Counted from the stretch's first letter, positions 1 through 5,218 are shown. The stretch: DNA of 5,218 nt from Hydrogenophaga sp. (GCA_025458415.1 JALOSN010000110.1:1-5218), one strand, 5' to 3'. Numbers and translations: made by a program. The notes: generated by a model not told the origin, from the sequence alone.

Positions 1-402
1 CGTCTGGCGGCTGACGCCATGTGCAAGAACGAACCCGAATCCACGGGTGAGCGCGGCGTGATGATCTCCACCGCCAGCGTGGCGGCCTACGACGGCCAGA
101 TCGGCCAGGCCGCCTACGCCGCGTCCAAGGGCGGCGTGGTCGGCATGACGCTGCCGATTGCGCGTGACCTGGCGCGCAACGGCATCCGCAACATGACGAT
201 TGCCCCTGGCATCTTCGGGACACCCATGCTGTTCGGCATGCCGCAGGAGGTGCAGGACGCGCTGGCTGCCAGTGTGCCCTTCCCCAGCCGCCTGGGCACC
301 CCCGCCGATTACGCCAAGCTGGCCAAGCACATCATCGAGAATGACATGCTGAACGGCGAGGTCATCCGCCTGGACGGCGCGATCCGGCTGGCGCCGCGCT
401 GA
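1..402 (+). CDS. Short-chain dehydrogenase/reductase, 3-hydroxyacyl-CoA dehydrogenase type 2-like (5'-truncated)
   Basis: This is the C-terminal 133 residues of an SDR-family oxidoreductase. The reading frame is open from base 1, so the N-terminal NAD-binding half with its glycine-rich motif lies outside the window. The catalytic triad region is visible: the serine in STASVAAYDG (bases 76-105) and the YAASK motif (tyrosine codon 115-117, lysine 127-129). These are followed by the TIAPG loop and the C-terminal ending GEVIRLDGAIRLAPR. This arrangement (GQIGQAAYAASKGGVVGMTLPIARDLA, then PG-F-TPML, then VPFP-RLG) is characteristic of HSD17B10-like enzymes, which oxidise 3-hydroxyacyl-CoA with NAD in fatty-acid, branched-chain amino-acid or aromatic degradation. 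It converges with the TRAP operon and is separated from it by a terminator, so it is probably unrelated in function. The exact substrate cannot be told from this part. Confidence 0.9.
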   Translation, partial: RLAADAMCKNEPESTGERGVMISTASVAAYDGQIGQAAYAASKGGVVGMTLPIARDLARNGIRNMTIAPGIFGTPMLFGMPQEVQDALAASVPFPSRLGTPADYAKLAKHIIENDMLNGEVIRLDGAIRLAPR

Positions 403-418
403 TTCGCGAAGCTCCATG

Positions 419-444
419 AAAAAAGCCGGCTCCGGGCCGGCTTT
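419..444. terminator. Bidirectional intrinsic terminator between convergent SDR gene and dctP
   Basis: A perfect 9-bp stem AAAGCCGGC / GCCGGCTTT (422-430 and 436-444) encloses a 5-base loop. On the plus strand it is followed by a T-rich TTTCTTT tract (442-448). On the minus strand it is followed by six T (the complement of 419-424). It lies 16 bases after the SDR stop codon and 25 bases beyond the dctP stop, so one hairpin can end both transcripts. Confidence 0.85.
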
Positions 445-469
445 CTTTCGTGCGCTCAGGCGCCGAAGG

Positions 470-1486
470 TCACTTCGGGGAGCGCGCCTGCGCCACCGCG
501 TCCTGCACTTCCTTCCACAGCGACTCGCCCACATTCGCTGCGATGGAAGCGTTCACCGCGCTGAGCTTCTCCCGCATGCGGGCCGCTTCGGTGGGGGACA
601 GTTCGTTGATCTGCATGCCCTTGGCCCGCAGGTCGGCCAGCGCCTTGTCGGCCTCGGCACGGGTGTCCTGGCGCTCGAAGTCGCGGCTCTTCTTCGCGGC
701 GTCCAGCAGCACCTTCTGCTCGTCCTTGCTCAGGCCGTCCCACCACTTCTTGCTCACCAGAACGATCCACGGGCTGTAGACATGGTTGGTCACGGTGAGG
801 TACTTCTGCACCTCGTAGAACTTGCTGGAGAGGATGGTGTTGTACGGGTTCTCCTGGCCATCGACCGTCTTGGTTTCCAGCGCGGTGAACAGTTCGGAGA
901 ACGGCAGCGGCACAGCATTGGCGCCCAGGGTCTTGAAGCTGTCGATGAAGACGTTGTTCTGCATCACGCGCAGCTTGATGCCTTCCATGTCTTCCAGCTT
1001 GGTCACTGCGCGCTTGTTGTTGGTGAGGTTGCGGAAGCCGTTTTCCCAGTACACCAGGCCCACGAGGCCTTTTTCCTGCAGCTTGTCCATCACCTTCTGG
1101 CCCACCGGGCCGTCCAGCACGGCGTCGGCTTCCTTGCCGTTGTTGAACAGGAACGGTGTGTCCCAGATCGCCATTTCCTTGGTGATGCCCACCAGCGTGG
1201 CGGTGGAGCCCACCATCATTTCCTGCGCACCGCCAATCAAGGCCTGCTGCATCTGCACGTCGGAGCCCAGTGCGGCGGCGCCGATGGCGCGCACCTTCAT
1301 CTTGCCGCCGGACGCCTTCTCCACCTCGTCGGCAAACACCTTGACGGCGCGGCCCTGGTTGGACACCTCGTTGAGGCCATAGCCGAACCGGATCATGCGG
1401 TTCTTGATGTCCTGCGCCTGGGCCAGGCCGGTGCCCAGGGTGGCCAGCGCCACAGCGGCGGCGATGGTGAGTTGACGAATCTTCAT
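470..1486 (-). CDS. dctP: TRAP transporter substrate-binding protein, DctP family
   Basis: This is the periplasmic receptor of a tripartite (TRAP) transporter, delivering an organic acid to DctQM. The 338-residue length is typical. Residues 1-24 form a Sec signal peptide: basic MKIRQ start, alanine/leucine-rich core and an A-Q-A cleavage site before Q25. The mature protein has DctP-family landmarks: ENGFRNLTNNKR (148-159), GIKLRVM with R173 at the position of the arginine that usually clamps the ligand carboxylate, LPFSELFTALETKTVDGQENP (194-214, including N213) and the VYSPWIVLVS strand (236-245). The ATG at 1486 was preferred to the much longer upstream frame because it gives a clean signal peptide and has AAGGAG seven bases upstream. 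It is the last gene of the operon, 59 bases after dctM; receptor genes are more often first in TRAP operons. Ligand is not determinable from sequence; gluconate or a similar aldonate is inferred from the neighbouring kinase. Confidence 0.95.
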   Translation of the reverse strand: MKIRQLTIAAAVALATLGTGLAQAQDIKNRMIRFGYGLNEVSNQGRAVKVFADEVEKASGGKMKVRAIGAAALGSDVQMQQALIGGAQEMMVGSTATLVGITKEMAIWDTPFLFNNGKEADAVLDGPVGQKVMDKLQEKGLVGLVYWENGFRNLTNNKRAVTKLEDMEGIKLRVMQNNVFIDSFKTLGANAVPLPFSELFTALETKTVDGQENPYNTILSSKFYEVQKYLTVTNHVYSPWIVLVSKKWWDGLSKDEQKVLLDAAKKSRDFERQDTRAEADKALADLRAKGMQINELSPTEAARMREKLSAVNASIAANVGESLWKEVQDAVAQARSPK

Positions 1487-1493
1487 GGTGGAT

Positions 1494-1499
1494 CTCCTT
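1494..1499 (-). promoter_or_regulatory. Strong ribosome binding site of dctP
   Basis: The minus strand reads AAGGAG, a near-perfect Shine-Dalgarno sequence, 7 bases before the dctP ATG at 1486. It fixes the start within a frame that stays open up to 1867. It also gives the receptor independent, strong translation although it is distal in the operon. The 59-base gap between dctM and dctP shows no convincing promoter or terminator. Confidence 0.8.
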
Positions 1500-1545
1500 G
1501 GGGTGGATTCGGCGGGTGCCGTGAGGGACAGAAAAGTGCGAGGCG

Positions 1546-2823
1546 TCAGAACATCAGCTTGAGGGGCCACAACACGATGGCGGGGAACAGGATCAGCAAG
1601 ACCAGCATGGCGAAATACACCAGCAGGAACGGCGTGACGCCCTTGATGACAGGCTCCATGCGCAGCCGGCCGACACCGGCCACCACGTTGAGCACCGTGC
1701 CCACCGGCGGCGTGAGCAGGCCCAGACAGCCCACGAAGATGAAGACGAAACCGAAGTACACCGGGTCGATGCCTGCCTTGGCCGCCAAAGGTGCCAGCAC
1801 CGGGGCGAGGATCAGGATGGTGGGCGTGAGGTCCATGACCATGCCCACCGCCAGCAGGAACAGGCACACCACCGCCATGAACAGCACAGGCTCACTGAGC
1901 AGGGGACCCATGGTGTCGGCGAGCTGATTGGGCAGATCGGCCAGGGTGATCATGTAGCTGGCAGCCGTGGCAGCACCGCACAGGAACATCACCACGCCGG
2001 TGGTGCGCGACGCGTCCACCAGTACCCGGTACAGGCGCGCCAGGTTGAGCTCTCGGTACACCACCGTGGCCACCAGCAGCGCGTACATGGCGGCCACCAC
2101 CGCCGCCTCGGTGGGCGTGAACAGGCCGAAGCGCAACCCGCCGATGATGATCACCGGCATCATCAATGCCCAGACGCTGCCAGCCAGCACCTTGCGCCGC
2201 TCGGCCCAACTGGTCTTCTCGGCCACCGGCAGGTCCTTGCCCCGGGCAACGGCGCGCCACACCAGCACCAGCCCCACCGCCATCAGGATGCCCGGAACGA
2301 TGCCGGCCAGAAACAGCTTGCTGATGGAGGTGTTGGTGGTCACCCCGTAGATCACCATCGGCATGGACGGCGGCACGATGGGCGCGATGATGCCGCCCGA
2401 GGCAATCAGCCCGGCGCTCGGTCCTTCGGGGTAGTTTTGCTTGCGCATCATGGGCAGAAGCAGGGTGGCCAGTGCCGCGGTGTCGGCAATCGCCGAGCCG
2501 CTCATGGAGGCCAGCATCAACGAGGCGCCAATGGCCACATAGCCCAGGCCACCCGGAATGTGTCCCACCAGCGACCGCGCCAGGTCGATGATGCGCCGGC
2601 TCAGGCCGCCCGCGTTCATGAGTTCACCGGCGAGGATGAAGAACGGCACGGCCAGCAGCGGGAAGCTGTCGAACCCGGCCTGCACGTTCTGGGCCAGCAG
2701 CTGGGCGTCGAAGAAGTCCAGGTGCACCATGAGCGCCAGCGCGGTCAGCATGAGTGCAAACGCGATCGGCACGCCCACCGTCATGGTCGCGAACAGCACG
2801 AACAGGAAGATGGCGATGGTCAT
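1546..2823 (-). CDS. dctM: TRAP transporter large permease subunit, DctM family
   Basis: This is the large membrane subunit that carries out ion-coupled (usually sodium) import of the ligand released by DctP. At 425 residues it has the standard family length and is hydrophobic almost throughout, consistent with about 11-12 membrane segments. Family motifs appear in order: PFFILAGELMNAGGLSRRI (60-78), ASMSGSAIADTAAL (105-118), IAPIVPPSMPMVIYG (146-160), LFTPTEAA (234-241), MDLTPTILILAPVLAP (330-345) and GLLTPPVGTVLNV (368-380). The ATG at 2823 overlaps the dctQ stop in an ATGA junction and has a G-rich GGGGAGGG site 7 bases upstream, so translation is probably coupled to dctQ. No frame damage is seen. 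Confidence 0.96.
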   Translation of the reverse strand: MTIAIFLFVLFATMTVGVPIAFALMLTALALMVHLDFFDAQLLAQNVQAGFDSFPLLAVPFFILAGELMNAGGLSRRIIDLARSLVGHIPGGLGYVAIGASLMLASMSGSAIADTAALATLLLPMMRKQNYPEGPSAGLIASGGIIAPIVPPSMPMVIYGVTTNTSISKLFLAGIVPGILMAVGLVLVWRAVARGKDLPVAEKTSWAERRKVLAGSVWALMMPVIIIGGLRFGLFTPTEAAVVAAMYALLVATVVYRELNLARLYRVLVDASRTTGVVMFLCGAATAASYMITLADLPNQLADTMGPLLSEPVLFMAVVCLFLLAVGMVMDLTPTILILAPVLAPLAAKAGIDPVYFGFVFIFVGCLGLLTPPVGTVLNVVAGVGRLRMEPVIKGVTPFLLVYFAMLVLLILFPAIVLWPLKLMF

Positions 2824-3323
2824 GGCTGCCCCCTCCCCGCATCGGCTTCAGGCGCACCAGACGGATTGCCCCGCAGCTCCTGCCACCCCTGCAACAGCAA
2901 CAGCACCGCCATGCACACGCCCATGACCAGCGTACCGGCGGCCGCCAGCGCCAGCGGGTAGTTCATGACCGGGCTGCGGCTGTCCATGCCCACCAGAACC
3001 TGCTCCCACGAACCGCGCACCAGGTACCACAGCGCCAAGGCCATCAGCAGCCGGGACAGCCAGCGCAATACGGTGGCCTTGGCGCCGGAGAGCCGGGCAG
3101 TGATCAGATCGAACCCGAGGTGCTTGCCCTCGCCGAAGGCCAGCGTGGCCGACAGGCACACCAGCCAGATGAACAGCAGCCGCGACAGCTCTTCAGACAC
3201 CACCCAGCCGGTGCCCCAGAAATAGCGCAGCAGCACATTGCCGAACACGGCCAGCACCATGCCGGTCATGCACAGGGCCATCAGCGCTTCCACACCGTGG
3301 CGCAACAGGGCAGCCAGCTTCAT
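2820..3323 (-). CDS. dctQ: TRAP transporter small permease subunit, DctQ family
   Basis: This is the small membrane subunit that pairs with DctM in the inner membrane. At 167 residues it shows the expected four hydrophobic segments, at roughly residues 11-32, 46-63, 86-103 and 124-146. The conserved signature is intact: GNVLLRYFWGTGWVVSEEL (28-46) with the paired glutamates E44-E45, then RLLFIWLV (48-55) and GEGKHLGFDL (64-73). The C-terminal tail is short and polar. The ATG at 3323 overlaps the gntK stop as ATGA and is preceded by GGAGG with 7 bases of spacing. Its own stop overlaps the dctM start in the same way, making a tightly coupled gntK-dctQ-dctM block. Confidence 0.94.
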   Translation of the reverse strand: MKLAALLRHGVEALMALCMTGMVLAVFGNVLLRYFWGTGWVVSEELSRLLFIWLVCLSATLAFGEGKHLGFDLITARLSGAKATVLRWLSRLLMALALWYLVRGSWEQVLVGMDSRSPVMNYPLALAAAGTLVMGVCMAVLLLLQGWQELRGNPSGAPEADAGRGQP

Positions 3324-3862
3324 GGCGCGCCCTCCTCAGCCGCTGCGGGTGCATCGGCATGCACCCAGCGCACCACCTCGGCCTGAAGGCTGTCGAGTGA
3401 TGCGGTGGCATCCAGCCGCAGCACGCCGGGCTCGGCGCTGGGATCCTCCAGAGCCTCGAACTGGCTGGACACAAGGCTCACGGGAAACACATGCTCCGGA
3501 CGCGCTGCCACGCGGGCACGTGCCTCCGCCTCGGTCAGGCGGAGGAACACAAACCGCAAATCTGGAACGGCCAGCCGCAGCCGGTCGCGGTAGCGCTGTC
3601 TCAGGGCTGAACAGGTGAGAACACAGCCGGTTTCGCGGTGATGCTGCAACTGTCCCGCCAGTTGTTCCAGCCAGGTTGCCCGGTCGCCATCGTCGAGCGG
3701 AACACCGCTGCGCATCTTGGTCACACTCTGTGGAGAGTGAAAGTCATCGCCTTCCAGCAGCGGGACGCCCAGAGCGCTGGCACAACGCTGGCCGAGGCTG
3801 GACTTGCCGCATCCAGCCACGCCCATGACGACCAATAGCGTGTTTTCGGGTGGAGGGGACAT
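3320..3862 (-). CDS. gntK: Gluconokinase, GntK family
   Basis: This cytoplasmic P-loop kinase is predicted to convert D-gluconate plus ATP to 6-phosphogluconate, feeding the Entner-Doudoroff or pentose phosphate route. It is 180 residues, as usual for GntK. The Walker A motif is GVAGCGKSS (14-22). The gluconokinase signature follows as EGDDFH (37-42), KMRSGVPLDDGDRATWL (49-65), CSALRQRYRDRLR (84-96) and FPVSLVSSQFEALEDP (126-141). Two positions differ from the form I know best: S-P-Q-S-V in place of the usual H-P-x-x-N-I before KM, and H-V-F-P in place of H-F-M-P. Neither removes a catalytic residue that I can identify. It is the first gene of the operon. The ATG at 3862 has no good Shine-Dalgarno site, but the next in-frame ATG (residue 13) would cut the first beta strand. 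Another small sugar-acid kinase activity is possible. Confidence 0.9.
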   Translation of the reverse strand: MSPPPENTLLVVMGVAGCGKSSLGQRCASALGVPLLEGDDFHSPQSVTKMRSGVPLDDGDRATWLEQLAGQLQHHRETGCVLTCSALRQRYRDRLRLAVPDLRFVFLRLTEAEARARVAARPEHVFPVSLVSSQFEALEDPSAEPGVLRLDATASLDSLQAEVVRWVHADAPAAAEEGAP

Positions 3863-3863
3863 T

Positions 3864-3877
3864 TGGTAGCGCTGTCC
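3864..3877. promoter_or_regulatory. Candidate LacI-family operator O1, next to the gntK start codon
   Basis: The sequence TGGTAGCGCTGTCC is centred on the AGCGCT core (3868-3873), which is a typical central hexamer for LacI-family operators. The left half (TGGTAGCGCT) is close to the common TGGTAGCGCTACCA form, and the right half is degenerate. The right half GTCC matches ATCC of the second site at 3 of 4 bases. It sits immediately upstream of the gntK ATG, where bound repressor could act as a roadblock or as a partner in DNA looping with the site at 3969-3982. Confidence 0.5.
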
Positions 3878-3886
3878 AATTGAATC

Positions 3887-3939
3887 AAAAAAACGGGACT
3901 CTCGTGACCGCCCTTGCAGGCTTTGGTCAGGAATCCCGT
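3887..3939 (-). terminator. Terminator-like hairpin with T-run in the gntK leader (possible attenuator)
   Basis: On the minus strand ACGGGATT (3939-3932) can pair with AGTCCCGT (3900-3893), with one U-G wobble. A second stem TGACC / GGTCA (3929-3925 and 3909-3905) lies inside it after a small internal loop (CC against CGAG). A possible further GCC/GGC pairing lies in the apical loop. The 3' arm runs directly into seven consecutive T (3893-3887). This is the form of an intrinsic terminator acting only on the minus strand. It lies 24 bases before the gntK ATG, so it would end a leader transcript before the operon. No known riboswitch class was recognised. Confidence 0.45.
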
Positions 3940-3954
3940 GGAGAATGTTTGCTG

Positions 3955-3983
3955 TTGTCTTAGCCCTTGGATAGCGCTATCCT
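3955..3983 (+). promoter_or_regulatory. Candidate sigma-70 promoter of gntR
   Basis: A -35 element TTGTCT (3955-3960) and a -10 element TATCCT (3978-3983) each match the consensus at 4 of 6 bases and are separated by exactly 17 bases. Transcription would begin near 3990, about 30 bases before the gntR TTG codon. The -10 overlaps the perfect palindrome at 3969-3982, which would give negative autoregulation. Confidence 0.45.
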
Positions 3984-3985
3984 AA
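3957..3985 (-). promoter_or_regulatory. Weak candidate promoter for the gntK operon
   Basis: The minus strand carries TTAGGA (3985-3980) and TAAGAC (3962-3957) with a 17-base spacer. Each matches the sigma-70 consensus at only 3 of 6 bases, so this is a weak guess and could need an activator. If real, the same palindrome (3969-3982) would lie between its two boxes, and the transcript would start near 3950 and contain the hairpin at 3893-3939 in a leader of about 90 bases. I found no better minus-strand promoter in this region. Confidence 0.2.
3969..3982. promoter_or_regulatory. Candidate LacI-family operator O2 (perfect 14-bp palindrome)
   Basis: GGATAGCGCTATCC is a perfect 14-bp inverted repeat with the AGCGCT core and central CG typical of LacI-family operators. 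It lies in the divergent region between gntK and gntR, overlapping the -10 of the candidate gntR promoter. Its centre (3975.5) is 105 bp from that of the weaker site (3870.5). The adjacent GntR/LacI-type regulator is the obvious ligand. Confidence 0.75.
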
Positions 3986-4019
3986 CCCAACCCACCTCAC
4001 TGCCCACCCGGGAAAACCC

Positions 4020-5045
4020 TTGTCAACCACCGAACGAAAACGGCGCCCGAGCGGACGCATCACCCTCAACGAAGTGGCCCAGGCGGCCGGCGTGAGCCCG
4101 ATCACCGCCTCCCGGGCGCTGCGCGGGGAGCGCGGTGTGGCCGCGGAGCTGGTGGCCAGGGTGCAGCTGGCGGCCAAGGAACTGGGCTATGTGCCCGACC
4201 CGGCCGCCCGCGCCCTGGCGTCCCAGCGCAGCGCCCAGGTGCCAGTGCTGGTGCCCCTGTTGTCCAACGCCTTGTTCGTGGACGTGCTGGAGGCGGTGCA
4301 CAGCACGCTCCAGCCGCACGGTTTCCAGACCCTGATCGGCGTCACCCACTACGACCCGGAGCAGGAAGAACAGCTGCTGAAGACCTATCTCGCGCACCGC
4401 CCGGCGGGACTGCTTCTCACCGGTTTCGACCGCACAGAGGCGGCTCGGCAGTTGGTGGCAAAAAGCGGTGTGCCCTGCGTGCACCTGATGGAGCTGACCC
4501 AGGCCAGCGGCGTGTACTGCGTCGGCTTTTCGCAGCACGATGCCGGTCACGACCTCACTGAGCATCTGGTGCAGCGCGGCCGCCGGCGCATTGCCTTCGT
4601 GGCGGCGCAACTCGACCCGCGCACCATGCAGCGCGCCGAAGGCTACCGGGCCTGCCTTCGTGCGCACAAGCTGTACGACCCCCGACTGGAACTGCTGAGC
4701 CCGCAGCCCTCGTCGATCCGGCTGGGTGGGGAACTGCTGGAGGACCTGCTGCGCACCCGACCCGATGTGGATGCCGTGTTCTTCTGCAACGACGATCTGG
4801 CCCAGGGCGGGCTGCTGGCAGCGCTGCGCCTCGGCATCGAGGTGCCAGGACGCACGGCCATGGCTGGCTTCAACGACCTTTCTGGCAGCGACCAGATGGT
4901 GCCGCCCCTCACCACCGTGCGCACCCCACGCAGTGCCATCGGCACGGCCAGCGCCCAGATGCTGCTGAGCCTCATGCGCGGTGAAAAGCCGTCGAACAAC
5001 TCTGTCGACCTGGGTTTTGAACTCACGGTCCGCGGCAGCACCTGA
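4020..5045 (+). CDS. gntR: LacI-family transcriptional regulator, GntR-like (gluconate operon repressor)
   Basis: This is a 341-residue LacI-family repressor. The N-terminal helix-turn-helix spans about residues 14-60 (ITLNEVAQAAGVSPITASRALRG, recognition helix S26-L34). It is followed by the hinge helix PDPAARALASQ (59-69) and a periplasmic-binding-protein-like sensor domain (about 75-335). The sensor follows the E. coli GntR pattern: VLVPLLSNALFVDVLE (76-91), a VGFSQHDAG segment, RRRIAFVAAQLDPRT and the effector-site-region motif FFCNDDLAQG, then MAGFNDLSGSDQMVPPLTTVRTPR. TTG at 4020 is the only plausible start: an in-frame TAG lies at 3972-3974 with no ATG or GTG after it, and later starts would cut the DNA-binding domain. 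The Shine-Dalgarno site is weak (GGGA, 4010-4013). It is divergent from gntK, with operator-like palindromes between, so it probably represses both units. Inducer is inferred as gluconate or 6-phosphogluconate; a PtxS-like 2-ketogluconate role is an alternative. Confidence 0.88.
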   Translation: MSTTERKRRPSGRITLNEVAQAAGVSPITASRALRGERGVAAELVARVQLAAKELGYVPDPAARALASQRSAQVPVLVPLLSNALFVDVLEAVHSTLQPHGFQTLIGVTHYDPEQEEQLLKTYLAHRPAGLLLTGFDRTEAARQLVAKSGVPCVHLMELTQASGVYCVGFSQHDAGHDLTEHLVQRGRRRIAFVAAQLDPRTMQRAEGYRACLRAHKLYDPRLELLSPQPSSIRLGGELLEDLLRTRPDVDAVFFCNDDLAQGGLLAALRLGIEVPGRTAMAGFNDLSGSDQMVPPLTTVRTPRSAIGTASAQMLLSLMRGEKPSNNSVDLGFELTVRGST

Positions 5046-5051
5046 CCGCCC

Positions 5052-5083
5052 TGCGCCCGCTGCAACGGTCGCCGGCGGGCGCA
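5052..5083 (+). terminator. GC-rich hairpin after gntR, possible terminator without a T-run
   Basis: A perfect 9-bp stem TGCGCCCGC / GCGGGCGCA (5052-5060 and 5075-5083) begins six bases after the gntR stop codon. The 14-base loop can fold further as CGG / CCG around a TCG triloop. No T-run follows on the plus strand, so efficient intrinsic termination is doubtful. It could be a transcript-end stabiliser or a weak terminator separating gntR from the next gene. Confidence 0.4.
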
Positions 5084-5159
5084 ACGACCGACATCTGGTT
5101 ACACCCCTGGCGGCAGCGTCGCACATGCGGTTCACAGCGCTGAAGGACAATTCCCATCC

Positions 5160-5218
5160 ATGTCACAAGCCCTCCTGAACCGCACCCTGCTGGCGGTGGC
5201 CCTGGTGCCCGCCGCATG
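5160..5218 (+). CDS. Start of an unidentified gene with a signal-peptide-like N-terminus (3'-truncated)
   Basis: An ATG at 5160 opens a frame that runs to the window edge, giving 19 residues: MSQALLNRTLLAVALVPAA. One arginine followed by a hydrophobic leucine/alanine/valine run looks like a Sec signal peptide or a first membrane segment. A GAAGGA sequence lies upstream (5142-5147), but about 12 bases from the ATG, which is longer than ideal. The family cannot be identified from this fragment. Being on the same strand as gntR, 114 bases downstream, it may be a separate unit or a loosely linked one. Confidence 0.45.
   Translation, partial: MSQALLNRTLLAVALVPAA

Noticed and set aside
1487..1867. 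N-terminal extension of dctP up to 1867
   Set aside because: The extension overlaps dctM in another frame and its translation looks like a shadow. The start at 1486 has a signal peptide and a strong ribosome binding site.
416..1927. A 503-codon open frame on the plus strand opposite dctP and the end of dctM
   Set aside because: It lies antisense to two clear TRAP genes, begins inside the terminator hairpin, and its protein is low-complexity and rich in His, Gln, Arg and Gly with no recognisable domain. This is the usual shadow frame of GC-rich genes.
2437..3386. Plus-strand open frames opposite dctQ and dctM
   Set aside because: They are antisense to conserved membrane protein genes and give Gln/His/Arg-rich, domain-free products.
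3238..3618. Plus-strand open frame opposite gntK and dctQ
   Set aside because: It is antisense to intact gluconokinase motifs, with no ribosome binding site and no recognisable protein features.
5135..5142. CAGCGCTG as a third regulator operator
   Set aside because: Only the 8-bp core is symmetric and the flanks match neither of the other two sites, so chance occurrence in GC-rich DNA is likely. It is mentioned only as a weak lead.
4023..5150. A 375-codon open frame on the minus strand opposite gntR
   Set aside because: It is antisense to a well-supported LacI-family gene, has a His/Gln/Gly-rich composition and no domain, and would run through the gntR control region. It is best read as a codon-bias artefact.
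1..5218. Mobile element, CRISPR array, tRNA or toxin-antitoxin content
   Set aside because: I saw no transposase or integrase motifs, no terminal or regularly spaced repeats, no tRNA-like fold with a CCA end, and no small paired genes. The segment is a conventional metabolic region.

Overview
The window is a GC-rich bacterial segment with ordinary, tightly packed chromosomal genes. Codon use, the protein sequences (a Burkholderiales-style short-chain dehydrogenase, a DctP-type receptor and a GntR/LacI regulator) and the short gaps suggest a betaproteobacterium, most likely Comamonadaceae. This taxonomic call is an inference from recognised protein style, not from a search.

Layout: (1) 1-402, plus strand: the 3' part of a short-chain dehydrogenase of the 3-hydroxyacyl-CoA dehydrogenase type 2 kind. 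(2) 419-444: a strong hairpin with A/T-rich flanks on both sides, serving as a shared terminator between two convergent units. (3) 3862 down to 470, minus strand: a four-gene operon gntK-dctQ-dctM-dctP. The first three genes are joined by 4-base ATGA overlaps. The receptor gene dctP comes last, after a 59-base gap and with its own strong ribosome binding site. (4) 3863-4019: a 157-base divergent control region. (5) 4020-5045, plus strand: a LacI-family repressor resembling E. coli GntR, starting at TTG. (6) 5046-5218: a GC-rich hairpin after the repressor, then the first 19 codons of a further plus-strand gene that runs off the window.

The operon and regulator read as one carbohydrate-acid uptake module. 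A secreted receptor (DctP) captures an organic acid in the periplasm, DctQM imports it with an ion gradient, GntK phosphorylates it in the cytoplasm, and the LacI-type regulator probably represses the unit until the sugar acid or its product is present. The kinase family points to D-gluconate, giving 6-phosphogluconate. That substrate is inferred from context and is not shown by the receptor sequence itself.

The most interesting part is the divergent control region. It carries two AGCGCT-centred operator candidates whose centres lie 105 bp apart, close to ten helical turns. One is a perfect 14-bp palindrome inside the likely gntR promoter, and the other abuts the gntK start codon. Between them, on the gntK strand, lies a 47-nt hairpin followed directly by a run of T, which looks like an intrinsic terminator inside the gntK leader. 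This suggests looping repression combined with leader attenuation, or a short terminated RNA. I see no mobile element, CRISPR array, tRNA or rRNA.
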